From: a virus
Reading direction: 5' to 3' (one strand)
IMG/VR virus record: IMGVR_UViG_3300027762_000003
Location: 16,028-80,027 of that record
DNA length: 64,000 nucleotides
Below the pieces are notes generated by a model. The model was not told the origin of the DNA and made no database searches. It saw only the letters and a program-made list of their open reading frames with translations. Below are positions 9,488-17,184 of the stretch, piece by piece (positions within the stretch are counted from its first letter, which is position 1; each line of letters opens with the position of its first letter). The translations under genes were made by a program, and so were the position numbers.

Positions 9488-10104
9488 AAACCACGCTGCA
9501 AGATTTCCAATTCTGTAGCGGTGAAATCGACCGAAACATACCCAAACCGCACCGAGCCAAATTGAGCCATGGTGAAATCTGTTAGAGCGACGTTGTAGAC
9601 TCGGTAGCCAGCATGATTGAAGTATCCATTGGCAATAGGATCGCTTAGGTCTGGGCTTCCAGGTTCCTGGCTTGCTCCGAACTCACCGATATTCCACGAT
9701 GCCAGTGCCCTGGATGTTCCAGGATCTTGTTTCCCTAAAACATTTTCAGAGTAAAACGAATCCGCATAGATCGTATCCTCTAGCAGAATTCTCCACTCAT
9801 CCCCCGCCGCCATGTCGTAACGTTGGCGATCCAGCATTGATTGGATCGCCCAAGCCGATTTCTCTTTCACTATCCCCCCAGCAACTTTCCATTGCCAATA
9901 GCGATGATAGAACGAATCTTTCATGAAGATATTACCCCAGTGTGATCGCTCGATCTTCCTCTCTGAGATCATCGATTTCTGCACCGCTCCATAATCTCGG
10001 AAGATATTCACGGTGACTTCCCATACTGGAAGGCGCTTGTAAACTAAGCGAATCCTCCCCCATGGCTCTTGTTCTTCTGGAATAAAGGGTGGGGATAGTG
10101 GCAT
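9484..10104 (-). CDS. Hypothetical virion-associated protein
   Basis: 206 residues with many aromatic residues (SFYHRYWQWKVAGGIVKEKS) and no recognised domain. It begins the minus-strand series upstream of the large tail gene, separated only by the plus-strand regulator, so it is probably a tail-tip component. It follows the gene at 10111 by 6 bases. Confidence 0.55.
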   Translation of the reverse strand: MPLSPPFIPEEQEPWGRIRLVYKRLPVWEVTVNIFRDYGAVQKSMISERKIERSHWGNIFMKDSFYHRYWQWKVAGGIVKEKSAWAIQSMLDRQRYDMAAGDEWRILLEDTIYADSFYSENVLGKQDPGTSRALASWNIGEFGASQEPGSPDLSDPIANGYFNHAGYRVYNVALTDFTMAQFGSVRFGYVSVDFTATELEILQRGF

Positions 10105-10110
10105 AGGGCA

Positions 10111-10428
10111 TTAGGGGAGAAGGGTTTCTAGTTCTTTCTTGACTGTATTTTCTGCTATCCTAGCCTCCTCAACGCAGTCAAAAGTTGCCTTACCTTGCGC
10201 TAAAGCTTGGAAGATTTTCTCAAGGAAAAGAACAGCAGCGCGTTGGTTCTCAAACCCGGCAAGCGGGTGTCCATATATGTCTCCGCCCTGCGAGAGAGAT
10301 ACAGTTGCGGAACATACAATATAGGGTTCCTCAAATCCATCAAATTCACATTCCGATCCATCATCTACGGAGATACTGTTAACCAATACTGTGTTAACAA
10401 GTAAATTATCCTTTGTTTTCATCCACAT
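10111..10428 (-). CDS. Small conserved-type protein, paralog of 16570 and 16836 genes
   Basis: 105 residues, begins MWMKTKDNLLVNTVLVNSIS. The layout, a short opening with N-L/V-N, a beta sheet, then a terminal helix ENQRAAVLFLEKIFQALAQG, is shared with the proteins at 16570-16836 and 16836-17129. The three look like a family of small paralogs. Function unknown. It follows dcd by 11 bases and may share its transcript. Confidence 0.6.
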   Translation of the reverse strand: MWMKTKDNLLVNTVLVNSISVDDGSECEFDGFEEPYIVCSATVSLSQGGDIYGHPLAGFENQRAAVLFLEKIFQALAQGKATFDCVEEARIAENTVKKELETLLP

Positions 10429-10439
10429 ATTTTTGTAGT

Positions 10440-11012
10440 TTACCTAGCGATCGTGACTTCGTGCTTCTGATCTTGGTATTTGCCGACACCGTAAGATTCA
10501 CGGCAAGGAGCGCCTTCAAATAACAGCACTTGGGCAATTCCTTCATTGGCATAAACCTTGATTGGGTTGGGGCTTGCGTTGAAGAACTCTAATGTTAAAT
10601 GACCGCGCCAACCGGGTTCTACTGGGGTCATATTCGTGATCAGCCCACATCGAGCATAGGTCGATTTTCCCATACAGATTCCTAGTGCGTTCTCAGGCAT
10701 ATTGAATTCTTCAACTGATACGCCCAAAGCGTAAGAATTGGCAGGTAAAAGAAAGAATGTACCCGTATCATTAGTCGATGCACCCGCCTGCTTGAATATC
10801 CCAGCCTCTAAGTCTTTGGGGTCTACAACCGTCCCTCTCGGTTGAAAAATTCTGAAATCTTTTGAGGACAAGCGAATATCGTAGCCGTAGCTTGACAATC
10901 CAAAGCTAACGGCACTCGCTACACCGCTGATTGTTTCTATGATTCGGGTTTTCCCTGACAGGAATGGGTTGAATATTTTCTTTTCTTCTATTTGTCTATC
11001 GCTCAGAATCAT
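10440..11012 (-). CDS. dcd: dCTP deaminase
   Basis: 190 residues from the ATG at 11012 (MILSDRQIEE); a start further upstream would give an unlike N-terminus. It converts dCTP to dUTP, the precursor route to dTMP. The dCTP deaminase/dUTPase signature is visible: GYDIRLSS near residue 43, KSTYAR (116-121), and the catalytic Glu in TPVEPGWRG (E132), followed by HLTLEFFN. Length fits the family. With thyX, tmk and ribonucleotide reductase nearby it forms a viral dNTP supply. Only its N-terminus faces the thyX gene, across a short divergent region. Confidence 0.93.
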   Translation of the reverse strand: MILSDRQIEEKKIFNPFLSGKTRIIETISGVASAVSFGLSSYGYDIRLSSKDFRIFQPRGTVVDPKDLEAGIFKQAGASTNDTGTFFLLPANSYALGVSVEEFNMPENALGICMGKSTYARCGLITNMTPVEPGWRGHLTLEFFNASPNPIKVYANEGIAQVLLFEGAPCRESYGVGKYQDQKHEVTIAR

Positions 11013-11014
11013 AC

Positions 11015-11020
11015 TATAAT
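11015..11020 (+). promoter_or_regulatory. -10 element of the thyX transcript
   Basis: TATAAT lies just outside the dcd start. No good -35 is visible. On the minus strand this stretch overlaps the start of dcd, so the promoter should serve the plus-strand genes. Confidence 0.4.
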
Positions 11021-11042
11021 GGGGTAAATTTCTACCATTATT

Positions 11043-11318
11043 ATGGCACAAAATAAACACCGCGTGAAGTTGGATTTTAATTTGCTCACGCCCGGACAAA
11101 AAGAGATGTTTCAATCTATCGCATCCTATGATAAAGATTCAGCATATCGCTACTATAAAATAGTCACCAGCCCCGACTACGGGATGATCACGAATACAGA
11201 GAGTAAGAAGCAGAATTATGGAATTCAAAGTAACCACGATCGCCAAAACCCCAAACCCACAACAAGTCACATGGTGCGCTATGCACCAGTGCTATTCCTC
11301 GCACCCTATTGGAATTGA
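11043..11318 (+). CDS. Possible small leader protein overlapping thyX
   Basis: A 91-codon frame starting 23 bases after a TATAAT box. The first 58 residues (MAQNKHRVKLDFNLLTPGQK...) read like a protein, whereas the last third overlaps thyX by 101 bases in another frame and looks like a shadow. No ribosome binding site is visible. It may be a short real gene with an overrunning stop, or a leader peptide. Confidence 0.35.
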   Translation: MAQNKHRVKLDFNLLTPGQKEMFQSIASYDKDSAYRYYKIVTSPDYGMITNTESKKQNYGIQSNHDRQNPKPTTSHMVRYAPVLFLAPYWN

Positions 11319-11931
11319 AGAGCTGCCCACTGAAGAGAAGTGTGGGGAGATTGTGGTACGTCGGTTGTTGAAGGGCGATCGCGGTCATTATGGCCCGTTA
11401 GAGCATCCTCAAATCACTTTTGCTTGCGCTAATTTTCCCCATAGCGTAATGCAGCAGGCACGCACCCACAGAGTCGGGGTGAGTTTCGATTGCCAGAGCA
11501 TGAGGTACACGGCAGAGCATATTCTGATGGTTGCTAAAGGAGAGCGCTTACCGGAGGAGGTCTTCTATTTGCGTCCGGTTGGGGAATACGGCGATCGCCA
11601 AGGAACCCGATACGAATACACTCACGAACTCAGAGAGCAACACCTAAGTCTCATTCAGGATATGTGCCAGTCCTATGCTGATGCCGTGGACATGGGGATG
11701 CCCTACGAACAAGCGCGGGGGTTGATTCCGTTTGATGTCCGTCAGCATTTTGTGGTGTCATTCAACTTGCGCTCGTTGATGCACTTTCTAGACTTGCGCG
11801 CCAAAAAAGACGCACAACTCGAAATTCAAAAGCTGTGCGAATCAATGATGATGGAGTTTGAATGCTGGTGTCCGGCGATCGCCCAGTGGTACAAAGAGAA
11901 TCGATGGGGGAAAGCGAGGTTAGCGCCATGA
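11218..11931 (+). CDS. thyX: Flavin-dependent thymidylate synthase ThyX
   Basis: 237 residues. ThyX makes dTMP from dUMP using methylenetetrahydrofolate and NADPH via FAD. The defining RHRxxS motif appears as RTHRVGVS (82-89) followed by QSMRY (93-97); RGHYGPLEHPQITF (55-68) and the C-terminal FNLRSLMHFLDLR are also typical. Length is normal. It complements the dcd gene that diverges from it and tmk at 28928. Cyanobacteria commonly use ThyX, so the host itself may be the source. Confidence 0.95.
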   Translation: MEFKVTTIAKTPNPQQVTWCAMHQCYSSHPIGIEELPTEEKCGEIVVRRLLKGDRGHYGPLEHPQITFACANFPHSVMQQARTHRVGVSFDCQSMRYTAEHILMVAKGERLPEEVFYLRPVGEYGDRQGTRYEYTHELREQHLSLIQDMCQSYADAVDMGMPYEQARGLIPFDVRQHFVVSFNLRSLMHFLDLRAKKDAQLEIQKLCESMMMEFECWCPAIAQWYKENRWGKARLAP

Positions 11932-12203
11932 TACTAAGCAGGAAGTCCTGGGACACTGAGTTGAGATACTTTAGGGGTAACTATAAGTCTGAGTATCTTA
12001 GGCTCTAATTCTAGCGGACTATCTTCTATTACTTCTCCGTCTAATACAATTATTCTATGGATCGGTGAGTTCCAGTGCCTCTCTCTTTCTGTCTTTGGGA
12101 AGAACAGAGTCCAATGTAGCCATACAGAATTCACGTCTGAAGGACTGCGGGTTGAGATACTTTTAGGATTGCCAGATCCATACCCTGCAAGGGTTAAAGT
12201 AAG
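11932..12203. other. Intergenic stretch with doubtful 66-codon frame
   Basis: Between thyX and the terminator at 12205 there is one minus-strand frame (11934-12134, GTG start, no ribosome binding site). Its C-terminus PKVSQLSVPG echoes an out-of-frame KVSQPAV just upstream, and GTTGAGATACTTT occurs twice in the DNA. It looks like decayed coding sequence rather than a gene. Confidence 0.35.
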
Positions 12204-12204
12204 G

Positions 12205-12248
12205 AAAAAGCCCGCAATCCGCTACGCTGTCAGGGATTGCGGGCTTTT
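12205..12248 (-). terminator. Strong bidirectional terminator
   Basis: Arms GCCCGCAATCC and GGATTGCGGGC (11 pairs) with a 12-base loop, flanked by A-run and T-run on both strands. It lies between the end of the minus gene at 12255 and the end of thyX. Confidence 0.85.
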
Positions 12249-12254
12249 CAAATG

Positions 12255-12665
12255 TTACGTTTCAAGCAGTTCTTTGTATTCCGCGATTATCGCGGGTAAC
12301 TTGTCGACAACGAATTCTTCCGCCTCGAATTGGCTCCACTCCTTGTGGATCGACTCGATTTCTCTGTCAATCTCCCTTGACAGATCCAAGGGGAGATCCC
12401 CATTGTAATATGCATCGAATAAGGCACTTGGATTATAGTGCCTTGCTTTGCCTTGCATCACGAGGTCGATGCAATCCAAAAATGCATCTTTTTTGCTTTG
12501 AAAGCCGAAAGAGAGTCCTTCTAAGGAACCAACACATACCCATCCGTCAATCCGACCCGGCTCTTGGACTGCCCTGTATTCCTCTTCTGGAAGATCTGGA
12601 TTTACCCAGATCTTCCAATTATGCTCTCCTGAGTTCAAATTCGAGAGAAAATCTTTAAGGCTCAT
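12255..12665 (-). CDS. Hypothetical protein
   Basis: 136 acidic residues, begins MSLKDFLSNLNSGEHNWKIW. The C-terminal half is helical (SREIDREIESIHKEW). No family recognised. It is a single-gene unit: a consensus phage promoter at 12696-12724 and a strong terminator at 12205-12248. Confidence 0.65.
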   Translation of the reverse strand: MSLKDFLSNLNSGEHNWKIWVNPDLPEEEYRAVQEPGRIDGWVCVGSLEGLSFGFQSKKDAFLDCIDLVMQGKARHYNPSALFDAYYNGDLPLDLSREIDREIESIHKEWSQFEAEEFVVDKLPAIIAEYKELLET

Positions 12666-12695
12666 TGTTGCTTTCCTCTAAGTTCTTATTTTTTA

Positions 12696-12724
12696 ATAAT
12701 AGCAAGATGTCCCGTTATTGTCAA
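12696..12724 (-). promoter_or_regulatory. Phage consensus promoter
   Basis: Minus strand: TTGACA (12719-12724), 17-base spacer starting ATAACG, TATTAT (12696-12701). Drives the gene at 12255-12665. It begins inside the last codons of nrdB's upstream neighbour region, only 2 bases from the nrdB stop. Confidence 0.85.
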
Positions 12725-12725
12725 G

Positions 12726-13766
12726 CTAAAGATCCTCCCAACCCTCAAGTCCGGATGACATCACGTAGCTGGTAACCCCCGCTTCAAAGAAGTTGGACTT
12801 AGTGGAAGCGTCAGCAGAAGTGTCCGCAAACCGCTCCAGGTGAGCATAGGGGTTTTTCTCTTGTTCGTAGAGCGTGTCCAGTCCGATCGCTTTTAGCCGG
12901 ATGTTGGCCAAATAGCGCGTGTATTGCTCTGTACTTGCCTCGGTTATTCCCAGAATCTGATCGCCGATGATGTGATTTGTCCACCTGCACTCTTGCCGTA
13001 CCGCTTCACGGAACATCTCACTGATTTGGGCTTTCGAGTGGGGGAAGACCGTCATCCCCTCTGTGATCAGCTTCTGAAAGATGCGGACGTGGGATAGTTC
13101 ATCTCGGTTGATGAGCCGGAAAACATCGGCGCTACCAGACATGAGCTGACGACTAGCCAAGTTGTAGAAGAAGCAGAATCCGTTGAAGAAATAGAGACCC
13201 TCTAAAAGGTAATTCGCAATTAGGGTGATGAAGTAGTTCTCCTCCGTGGGGTCATCGATATACTGCTGGTAGTACTGTGCAATGAACTCACAGCGCTCTT
13301 TGAGAATGGGGTCGGTTCGCCAAAAGTCATAGATGTCGTTACGGCGATCGCCCGGCACAATCGCCTCAAGCATAGTCTGATAACTTTGGCTGTGCAATGC
13401 CTCCTGTGATGCCTGCTCGGTCAAACACAAGGCGATTTCAGGGGCGGTGATAGGACTTTTGATGTAGGGCAAATTATAGGTTTGCACTGAGTCCAGGAAT
13501 GTGAGGTAAGAAAGAATCCCGTCATAGGCGCGGCGTTCATGGATGGTCAGATTGGCGTAGTCCGTCACGTCCGTGGTGAGGTCGAGCTTTTCGGGTATCC
13601 AGAAGTTCTCTCTCATCTGCTTGTAAATCTTGGCGGCCCAATCATAGCGGATATTGTTGAGCTGCATCAGGTTGGTGGATCTGCCGTGCCACGCTTTCCG
13701 GGCTTCACGGCGATCGTCTCCTTGGGGGTTAAATACTGGGTTGGGTTTTAGTGTTGGTTGGTTCAT
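12726..13766 (-). CDS. nrdB: Class I ribonucleotide reductase, small subunit
   Basis: 346 residues. This subunit holds the di-iron site and tyrosyl radical that starts ribonucleotide reduction. All ligands can be seen: D92 (FLDSVQ), E122 and H125 with radical Tyr Y129 (EALHSQSY), E189 (LLEGLYFF), and E223 and H226 (RDELSH). The C-terminus GLEGWEDL is the tail that docks on NrdA. The partner nrdA is on the other strand, about 12 kb away (25462). Presence of Y129 argues for a normal class Ia-like enzyme. Confidence 0.96.
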   Translation of the reverse strand: MNQPTLKPNPVFNPQGDDRREARKAWHGRSTNLMQLNNIRYDWAAKIYKQMRENFWIPEKLDLTTDVTDYANLTIHERRAYDGILSYLTFLDSVQTYNLPYIKSPITAPEIALCLTEQASQEALHSQSYQTMLEAIVPGDRRNDIYDFWRTDPILKERCEFIAQYYQQYIDDPTEENYFITLIANYLLEGLYFFNGFCFFYNLASRQLMSGSADVFRLINRDELSHVRIFQKLITEGMTVFPHSKAQISEMFREAVRQECRWTNHIIGDQILGITEASTEQYTRYLANIRLKAIGLDTLYEQEKNPYAHLERFADTSADASTKSNFFEAGVTSYVMSSGLEGWEDL

Positions 13767-13793
13767 GGTTGTTTTTGGATTAGATGAAAGAAA

Positions 13794-13823
13794 ATCGCCC
13801 TCATTTAAGATAACAAGGGCGAT
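13794..13823 (-). terminator. Terminator of the BRO gene
   Basis: Minus reading: ATCGCCCT, 14-base loop, AGGGCGAT, then TTTTC. It lies between the end of the antirepressor gene and the nrdB start. Confidence 0.65.
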
Positions 13824-13836
13824 CTAGAAGGGTTGA

Positions 13837-14490
13837 TTACTGAGCAAAAACTTCGTCTAAGATTTCAATCAGATACTGGTTGATTTTCCCATACTTGGAG
13901 TCATGTGAATCGTGGATTGGGATACCCCGACTACGAGAAAGTGCGGCCGCTTTTCTTCCCAGTAGGTTAGCTTCTTTAGATGTGATTTGAATCCCCAAGA
14001 TATTGGCATATCCCAAAATCGTGTAGTAGTGTCCATCGGGGTGAGAGATTCGGTCAAGCTCCGCATTGTGACGGGTGACGGTTTCCTCAACTTGAGCTAG
14101 TCGGCGTTCCTGCTCTCGATATGCTAGAGCCATCTCAACGAGCGCGTCACCGGTGGTTTTCTGGATGGCGTAAGAGCCGGTTTTACGAATAGATGGCAAG
14201 ACTTCAGATGTCACCCACTTACGAAAAGGTTTTGCTTCAGGCTTACGTGAAGACAGCACCAGCGCATACATGCCGGACTCTGAAACTACTGCTGTGCTTG
14301 GGTTTCCCCGATTACCCTCATTTAGAATGATAGTATTCTTTTCTTCTTCATCAAGCCGGGTTAATGCCTGACTCGGATTGCTGATTTCCAAAACTTCGCA
14401 CAAGTCCTTAGCAACAAACCAAGGCTCTCCATCTTGAGTGATGATGCGAACATCTTGACCTTTGAAGTCGAAAACTGATAACTTATTCAT
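13837..14490 (-). CDS. BRO-N domain phage antirepressor
   Basis: 217 residues. Residues 1-110 form a Bro-N domain: MNKLSVFDFKGQDVRIITQD, GEPWFVAKDLCEVLEISNPS, then VVSESGMYALVLSSRKPEAK and FRKWVTSEVLPSIRKTGSY. Residues ~115-140 are a coiled linker. The C-terminal ~75 residues are like those that follow Bro-N in antirepressors (TSKEANLLGRKAAAL). Such proteins bind DNA or a repressor and shift phage gene control. It is preceded by the conserved structured leader. Confidence 0.88.
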   Translation of the reverse strand: MNKLSVFDFKGQDVRIITQDGEPWFVAKDLCEVLEISNPSQALTRLDEEEKNTIILNEGNRGNPSTAVVSESGMYALVLSSRKPEAKPFRKWVTSEVLPSIRKTGSYAIQKTTGDALVEMALAYREQERRLAQVEETVTRHNAELDRISHPDGHYYTILGYANILGIQITSKEANLLGRKAAALSRSRGIPIHDSHDSKYGKINQYLIEILDEVFAQ

Positions 14491-14580
14491 GTTAGCCTCT
14501 AGTACAGGTTGACCAAACCCCCGGATGTTGATAGCATCGCGGGGGTTGTTATGTTTTTATTATAGTATAGACTCTAGTTG
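14491..14580 (-). promoter_or_regulatory. Structured leader and promoter, copy B of four
   Basis: Minus strand: TTGCGA, 17 bases, TACTAT, then a hairpin with arms CCCCCG/CGGGGG and an inner GATG/CATC stem. GGTCAACC and hairpin CCT-GTACTAG-AGG follow just before the ATG. Compared with copy A, the inner stem changes from GTTG/CAAC to GATG/CATC, so pairing is kept. Confidence 0.65.
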
Positions 14581-14593
14581 TTAGTCGCAAAAA

Positions 14594-15190
14594 CTAAGCC
14601 GTGAGAAGGTCTTTTATTTTCCGTTTCTTGCGTACTTTTTTGATGTTCTCCTTGATGATTTTCTGGAGGCTCGGATCGCACCCAACCTTGGCAATAAGTT
14701 CAGACGAATTAACATCCCGATCGCTCTCATGTCCACAACAAGCGCAATGGTAGACGGGTTTGTTGATATCCATTTCTGGATCATAGGACAGGCACTGAGA
14801 GCAGATCCGAGATAAAGGTAAATCCGACGCAGGTTTTAATCGCGTCATCTTTTTGCCAAACTCTTGAGTTTTCTTGTCGATTAAGTCGATTTGCTGACCG
14901 ATCGCCGCGTCCAAATTACTCTTATTTTGACCCGCTAAAGCCGCTCCCGTCATCCTTGGCTTTGGCTTTGACTTTCCCTACCTTCTTCTGCAAGCCATCC
15001 TCAACTGCGATACCGGATGAATAGGTGGTCAGGTAAGAAGCGATGCGGTACTGGTGCGATCGCCGTCTGCGTTTCGTCTTCTCATGGATGCGTCTTATCC
15101 TCTGCTTACACTCCTTTACTCCTTGGGAATCACCGCAATGTTTCCACCGTAGGCGTTGAATAGTCCTGGGATAAGGGCTTCGAGGATTTT
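14594..15190 (-). pseudogene. tnpB: Broken TnpB (IS200/IS605-family) remnant
   Basis: Two overlapping minus-strand frames together spell the C-terminal half of TnpB. The upstream one (about 15190-14935) has KQRIRRIHEKTKRRRRSHQY and IAVEDGL with the RuvC-II Glu. A frame change at about 14940 leads into SRICSQCLSYDP, HCACCGHESDRDVNSS with the zinc-finger cysteines and the RuvC-III Asp. The N-terminal half with RuvC-I is absent. No TnpA or element ends are seen. It abuts the CRISPR array, so it is either a dead insertion or the remnant of a locus that was once array-associated. Confidence 0.75.
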
Positions 15191-15196
15191 AAGAGG

Positions 15197-15521
15197 ATTG
15201 AGCAGGATCTAATACTCTCTTAGGGATTGAAACCGAACACCAAATCGCATTAATCACTGCCGAAATTCAGGATTCAATGGATCTAATACTCTCTTAGGGA
15301 TTGAAACGTAATCCTGATCAACCCAAGCTAAGGCATTAGCCAGATTCAATGGATCTAATACTCTCTTAGGGATTGAAACAAGCTTGTGGGTAGCTCGCAG
15401 ATCCCCATCAAGATGATTCAATGGATCTAATACTCTCTTAGGGATTGAAACTGTTGCGTGCTAAATTAGAATCATCAATTGAGAGATTCAATAGATCTAA
15501 TACTCTCTTAGAGATTGAAAC
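15197..15521 (+). CRISPR. CRISPR array, five repeats and four spacers
   Basis: Repeats of 37 bases, each ending TAGGGATTGAAAC in plus reading, lie at 15197-15233 (5' part diverged), 15271-15307, 15343-15379, 15415-15451 and 15485-15521. Spacers are 37, 35, 35 and 33 bases. The last repeat has two G-to-A changes, which suggests transcription left to right with the oldest end at right. The ATTGAAAC end is that of many cyanobacterial type I and III arrays. No cas1, cas2 or cas6 is in the window; the type IV-like genes are 17 kb away. Confidence 0.93.
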
Positions 15522-15535
15522 GATTAAATCAACAA

Positions 15536-15571
15536 AAAAAAGCGATCGCCCCCAAAGACGACCGCTTTTTT
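15536..15571 (+). terminator. Terminator behind the CRISPR array
   Basis: AAAAAAGCG, 18-base loop, CGCTTTTTT. Could stop array transcripts and, on minus, transcripts from the gene at 15588. Confidence 0.55.
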
Positions 15572-15587
15572 GCTACGCTTCCGACCT

Positions 15588-16007
15588 TTAGCCGGACATT
15601 CCATCCCCCATAAAAATGATGAGAACGTTGTCCGTCTTCAGTGACTCAGAAGCTTTCCGAGCGATCGCCACCGCCTCACCGTAACTCTGCACCGGCAGTG
15701 CCACCAGCGCACCACTGACCCGACCCCGTAAGACGTGGGTAAATTCGTGCGTGCAGGTGGTCACGCCCCGGTTCCCTGGTACGGCGCGGTTTATTTCAGC
15801 AACAGCATGATCGCCGGGAACGAACAACGCCCAGCCAACGCTAGGGCACGTCGAGTAAACCTTGGGTGCGGCGGCGATTCCGGTTCTGGAATCGGCGATC
15901 GCTGTCTCTCCCATATTTACGATGCCATTGGTCACCCCGATGATTGCCCCCACAAGCATCCCGACTACGGTTGCTATCATAGTGGTAAGTTTAGATGTCT
16001 TGCTCAT
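15588..16007 (-). CDS. Membrane-anchored small protein with HEXXH motif
   Basis: 139 residues. Residues ~8-32 are an uncleaved signal or membrane helix (IATVVGMLVGAIIGVTNGIV). The rest would lie outside the membrane. HEFTH occurs at 87-91, the pattern of zinc metallopeptidases, with two nearby Cys (C54, C85), but no third ligand is evident and the motif may be chance. No family recognised. It is a single gene read towards the CRISPR array. Confidence 0.55.
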   Translation of the reverse strand: MSKTSKLTTMIATVVGMLVGAIIGVTNGIVNMGETAIADSRTGIAAAPKVYSTCPSVGWALFVPGDHAVAEINRAVPGNRGVTTCTHEFTHVLRGRVSGALVALPVQSYGEAVAIARKASESLKTDNVLIIFMGDGMSG

Positions 16008-16070
16008 TGTTTCACCTCTTGTTGTTGGTTGTGGATGGCGATCGTCGGTGGTTCGGCGATCGCCTTTTTC
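16008..16070 (+). other. HIP1-based hairpin between two minus genes
   Basis: GGCGATCG, 12-base loop, CGATCGCC and TTTTTC in plus reading. It has the form of a terminator but for the strand opposite to the genes here; it may be a chance pairing of two HIP1 sites. Confidence 0.35.
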
Positions 16071-16355
16071 TTAGCGGATCGCGTAGTTTTTAGCGCTCAG
16101 GTTAAGGTAGGGTTGCATATTCCTTAGCGCCCGAACTGCTGCATCAAAATGATCAATGCCGCCTTCTGGAATAGGTAGACTATTTAATGCCTTAACCGCC
16201 GCGTTAAAAGGTTTGATATCATCCTCCCTAGAGAGCTGTTGGAGAGTATTGATTGCCGCATCAAAAGACTCGATATCGTCTTCCGTGGAAAGTTGCCGAA
16301 GGGCGGCGATCGCCTCTTCCTTGTACCGATGAATCCGTACTTCGTTGTGGGTCAT
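16071..16355 (-). CDS. Helical-repeat small protein
   Basis: 94 residues from ATG 16355, which has AAGGAAAAG in front. It contains three tandem units of about 23-26 residues with pattern IxxFxAAxxALxxL (ESFDAAINTLQQL, KPFNAAVKALNSL, DHFDAAVRALRNM). Two-helix repeats of this kind often make small interaction scaffolds. Function unknown. Confidence 0.6.
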   Translation of the reverse strand: MTHNEVRIHRYKEEAIAALRQLSTEDDIESFDAAINTLQQLSREDDIKPFNAAVKALNSLPIPEGGIDHFDAAVRALRNMQPYLNLSAKNYAIR

Positions 16356-16407
16356 TTTCTTTTCCTTTTGTCTATGTGTTCTAGGGGTTTTGGAGTCCCC
16401 CAAACTC

Positions 16408-16569
16408 TTAAAGTCGAATGTGCATCGTGGATAAAATCGCTGCTTTCAGATCGGCGGATGTGTGTCCGCGATCGATAAAGTATTTAGCCAAATCCACCGC
16501 TACAGCGATAATCTTTTCCTCTTCAATTGAGAGGGGTCTAACCTCATAAATACCCTTGGTTTCTGTCAT
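16408..16569 (-). CDS. Hypothetical 53-residue protein
   Basis: Begins MTETKGIYEVRPLSIEEEK and ends STMHIRL. The start ATG directly follows the stop TAA of the gene upstream (TAAATG), and a reading frame this clean next to a stop suggests real coupling. No family recognised. Confidence 0.55.
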   Translation of the reverse strand: MTETKGIYEVRPLSIEEEKIIAVAVDLAKYFIDRGHTSADLKAAILSTMHIRL

Positions 16570-16836
16570 TTACTCCGCCTCCTTAATGGCATCCAGGATA
16601 TCGGATATATTGCAGTATTTATCGCCAGAGATCCAACGGTGGATAATCTCGTCTAGGATGGTTTGGGCGATTACTTCATCATCGGCTTCGTGGAGGGTCA
16701 CGAACTTATATCCTTCTGATTCTGAAGGATAGCTGCCTTGAATGAAGTATTTTCTGCTTCCTTTTGTGATGAGGAAGTGTGTGAATTTGTTGTTCAGATT
16801 AACGTAGGTGTTGTCAGTTAATAACTTTAAAATCAT
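16570..16836 (-). CDS. Small protein, paralog of 16836 and 10111 genes
   Basis: 88 residues. Opens MILKLLTDNTYVNLNNKFTH and closes with a helix TILDEIIHRWISGDKYCNIS. It shares this layout with its neighbour (ALLSEIMLRMSQGWDYCSYY) and with the protein at 10111. Its start overlaps the neighbour's stop by one base, so the two are probably translated together. Function unknown. Confidence 0.6.
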   Translation of the reverse strand: MILKLLTDNTYVNLNNKFTHFLITKGSRKYFIQGSYPSESEGYKFVTLHEADDEVIAQTILDEIIHRWISGDKYCNISDILDAIKEAE

Positions 16837-17129
16837 CAGAAGATCTCCTCAATAGATGTAGATAGTTTGTTGATTTCTTCCCGAATTTTGTAGTAGCTAC
16901 AGTAGTCCCACCCTTGCGACATCCGTAGCATTATTTCCGAGAGGAGCGCTACTGCATCATCCTTAGAATCGGCAGTAGCAATCACTTCATCAAACGGTGC
17001 AACGTGGGGATACCGAGGAATCAGTTCGGCGGTGATGCACCACCCCTCGTCGATTTCTCCTTGTTGCACATGGAATTTGTGGTAGTGGGAGAGATTGTAA
17101 AACTCGTCGTCAGCAGTTCTAAAAATCAT
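16836..17129 (-). CDS. Small protein, paralog of 16570 gene
   Basis: 97 residues, MIFRTADDEFYNLSHYHKFH at the start. Same arrangement as the gene that follows it: an opening with NL, beta strands, then a helix. It lies just after the end of dnaN on the same strand, with about 50 bases between. Confidence 0.6.
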   Translation of the reverse strand: MIFRTADDEFYNLSHYHKFHVQQGEIDEGWCITAELIPRYPHVAPFDEVIATADSKDDAVALLSEIMLRMSQGWDYCSYYKIREEINKLSTSIEEIF

Positions 17130-17154
17130 GGTGTAGGTGTACCTCTGTCAACAT

Positions 17155-17184
17155 ATCCGATTAAATCCGATTAAATCCGATTAA
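17155..17184. repeat. Three tandem copies of a 10-base unit at the dnaN stop
   Basis: ATCCGATTAA repeats three times exactly; the first minus-strand copy includes the stop codon of dnaN. A like 10-base duplication lies at the stop of the annealing protein gene (530-549). Confidence 0.85.

Noticed and set aside
11934-12134. A 66-codon minus-strand frame
   Set aside because: GTG start, no ribosome site, and the sequence resembles decayed repeats; kept only as a doubtful note.
16030-16065. HIP1 hairpin as a true terminator
   Set aside because: The T-run is on the wrong strand for the genes present; pairing comes from two GCGATCGC sites.
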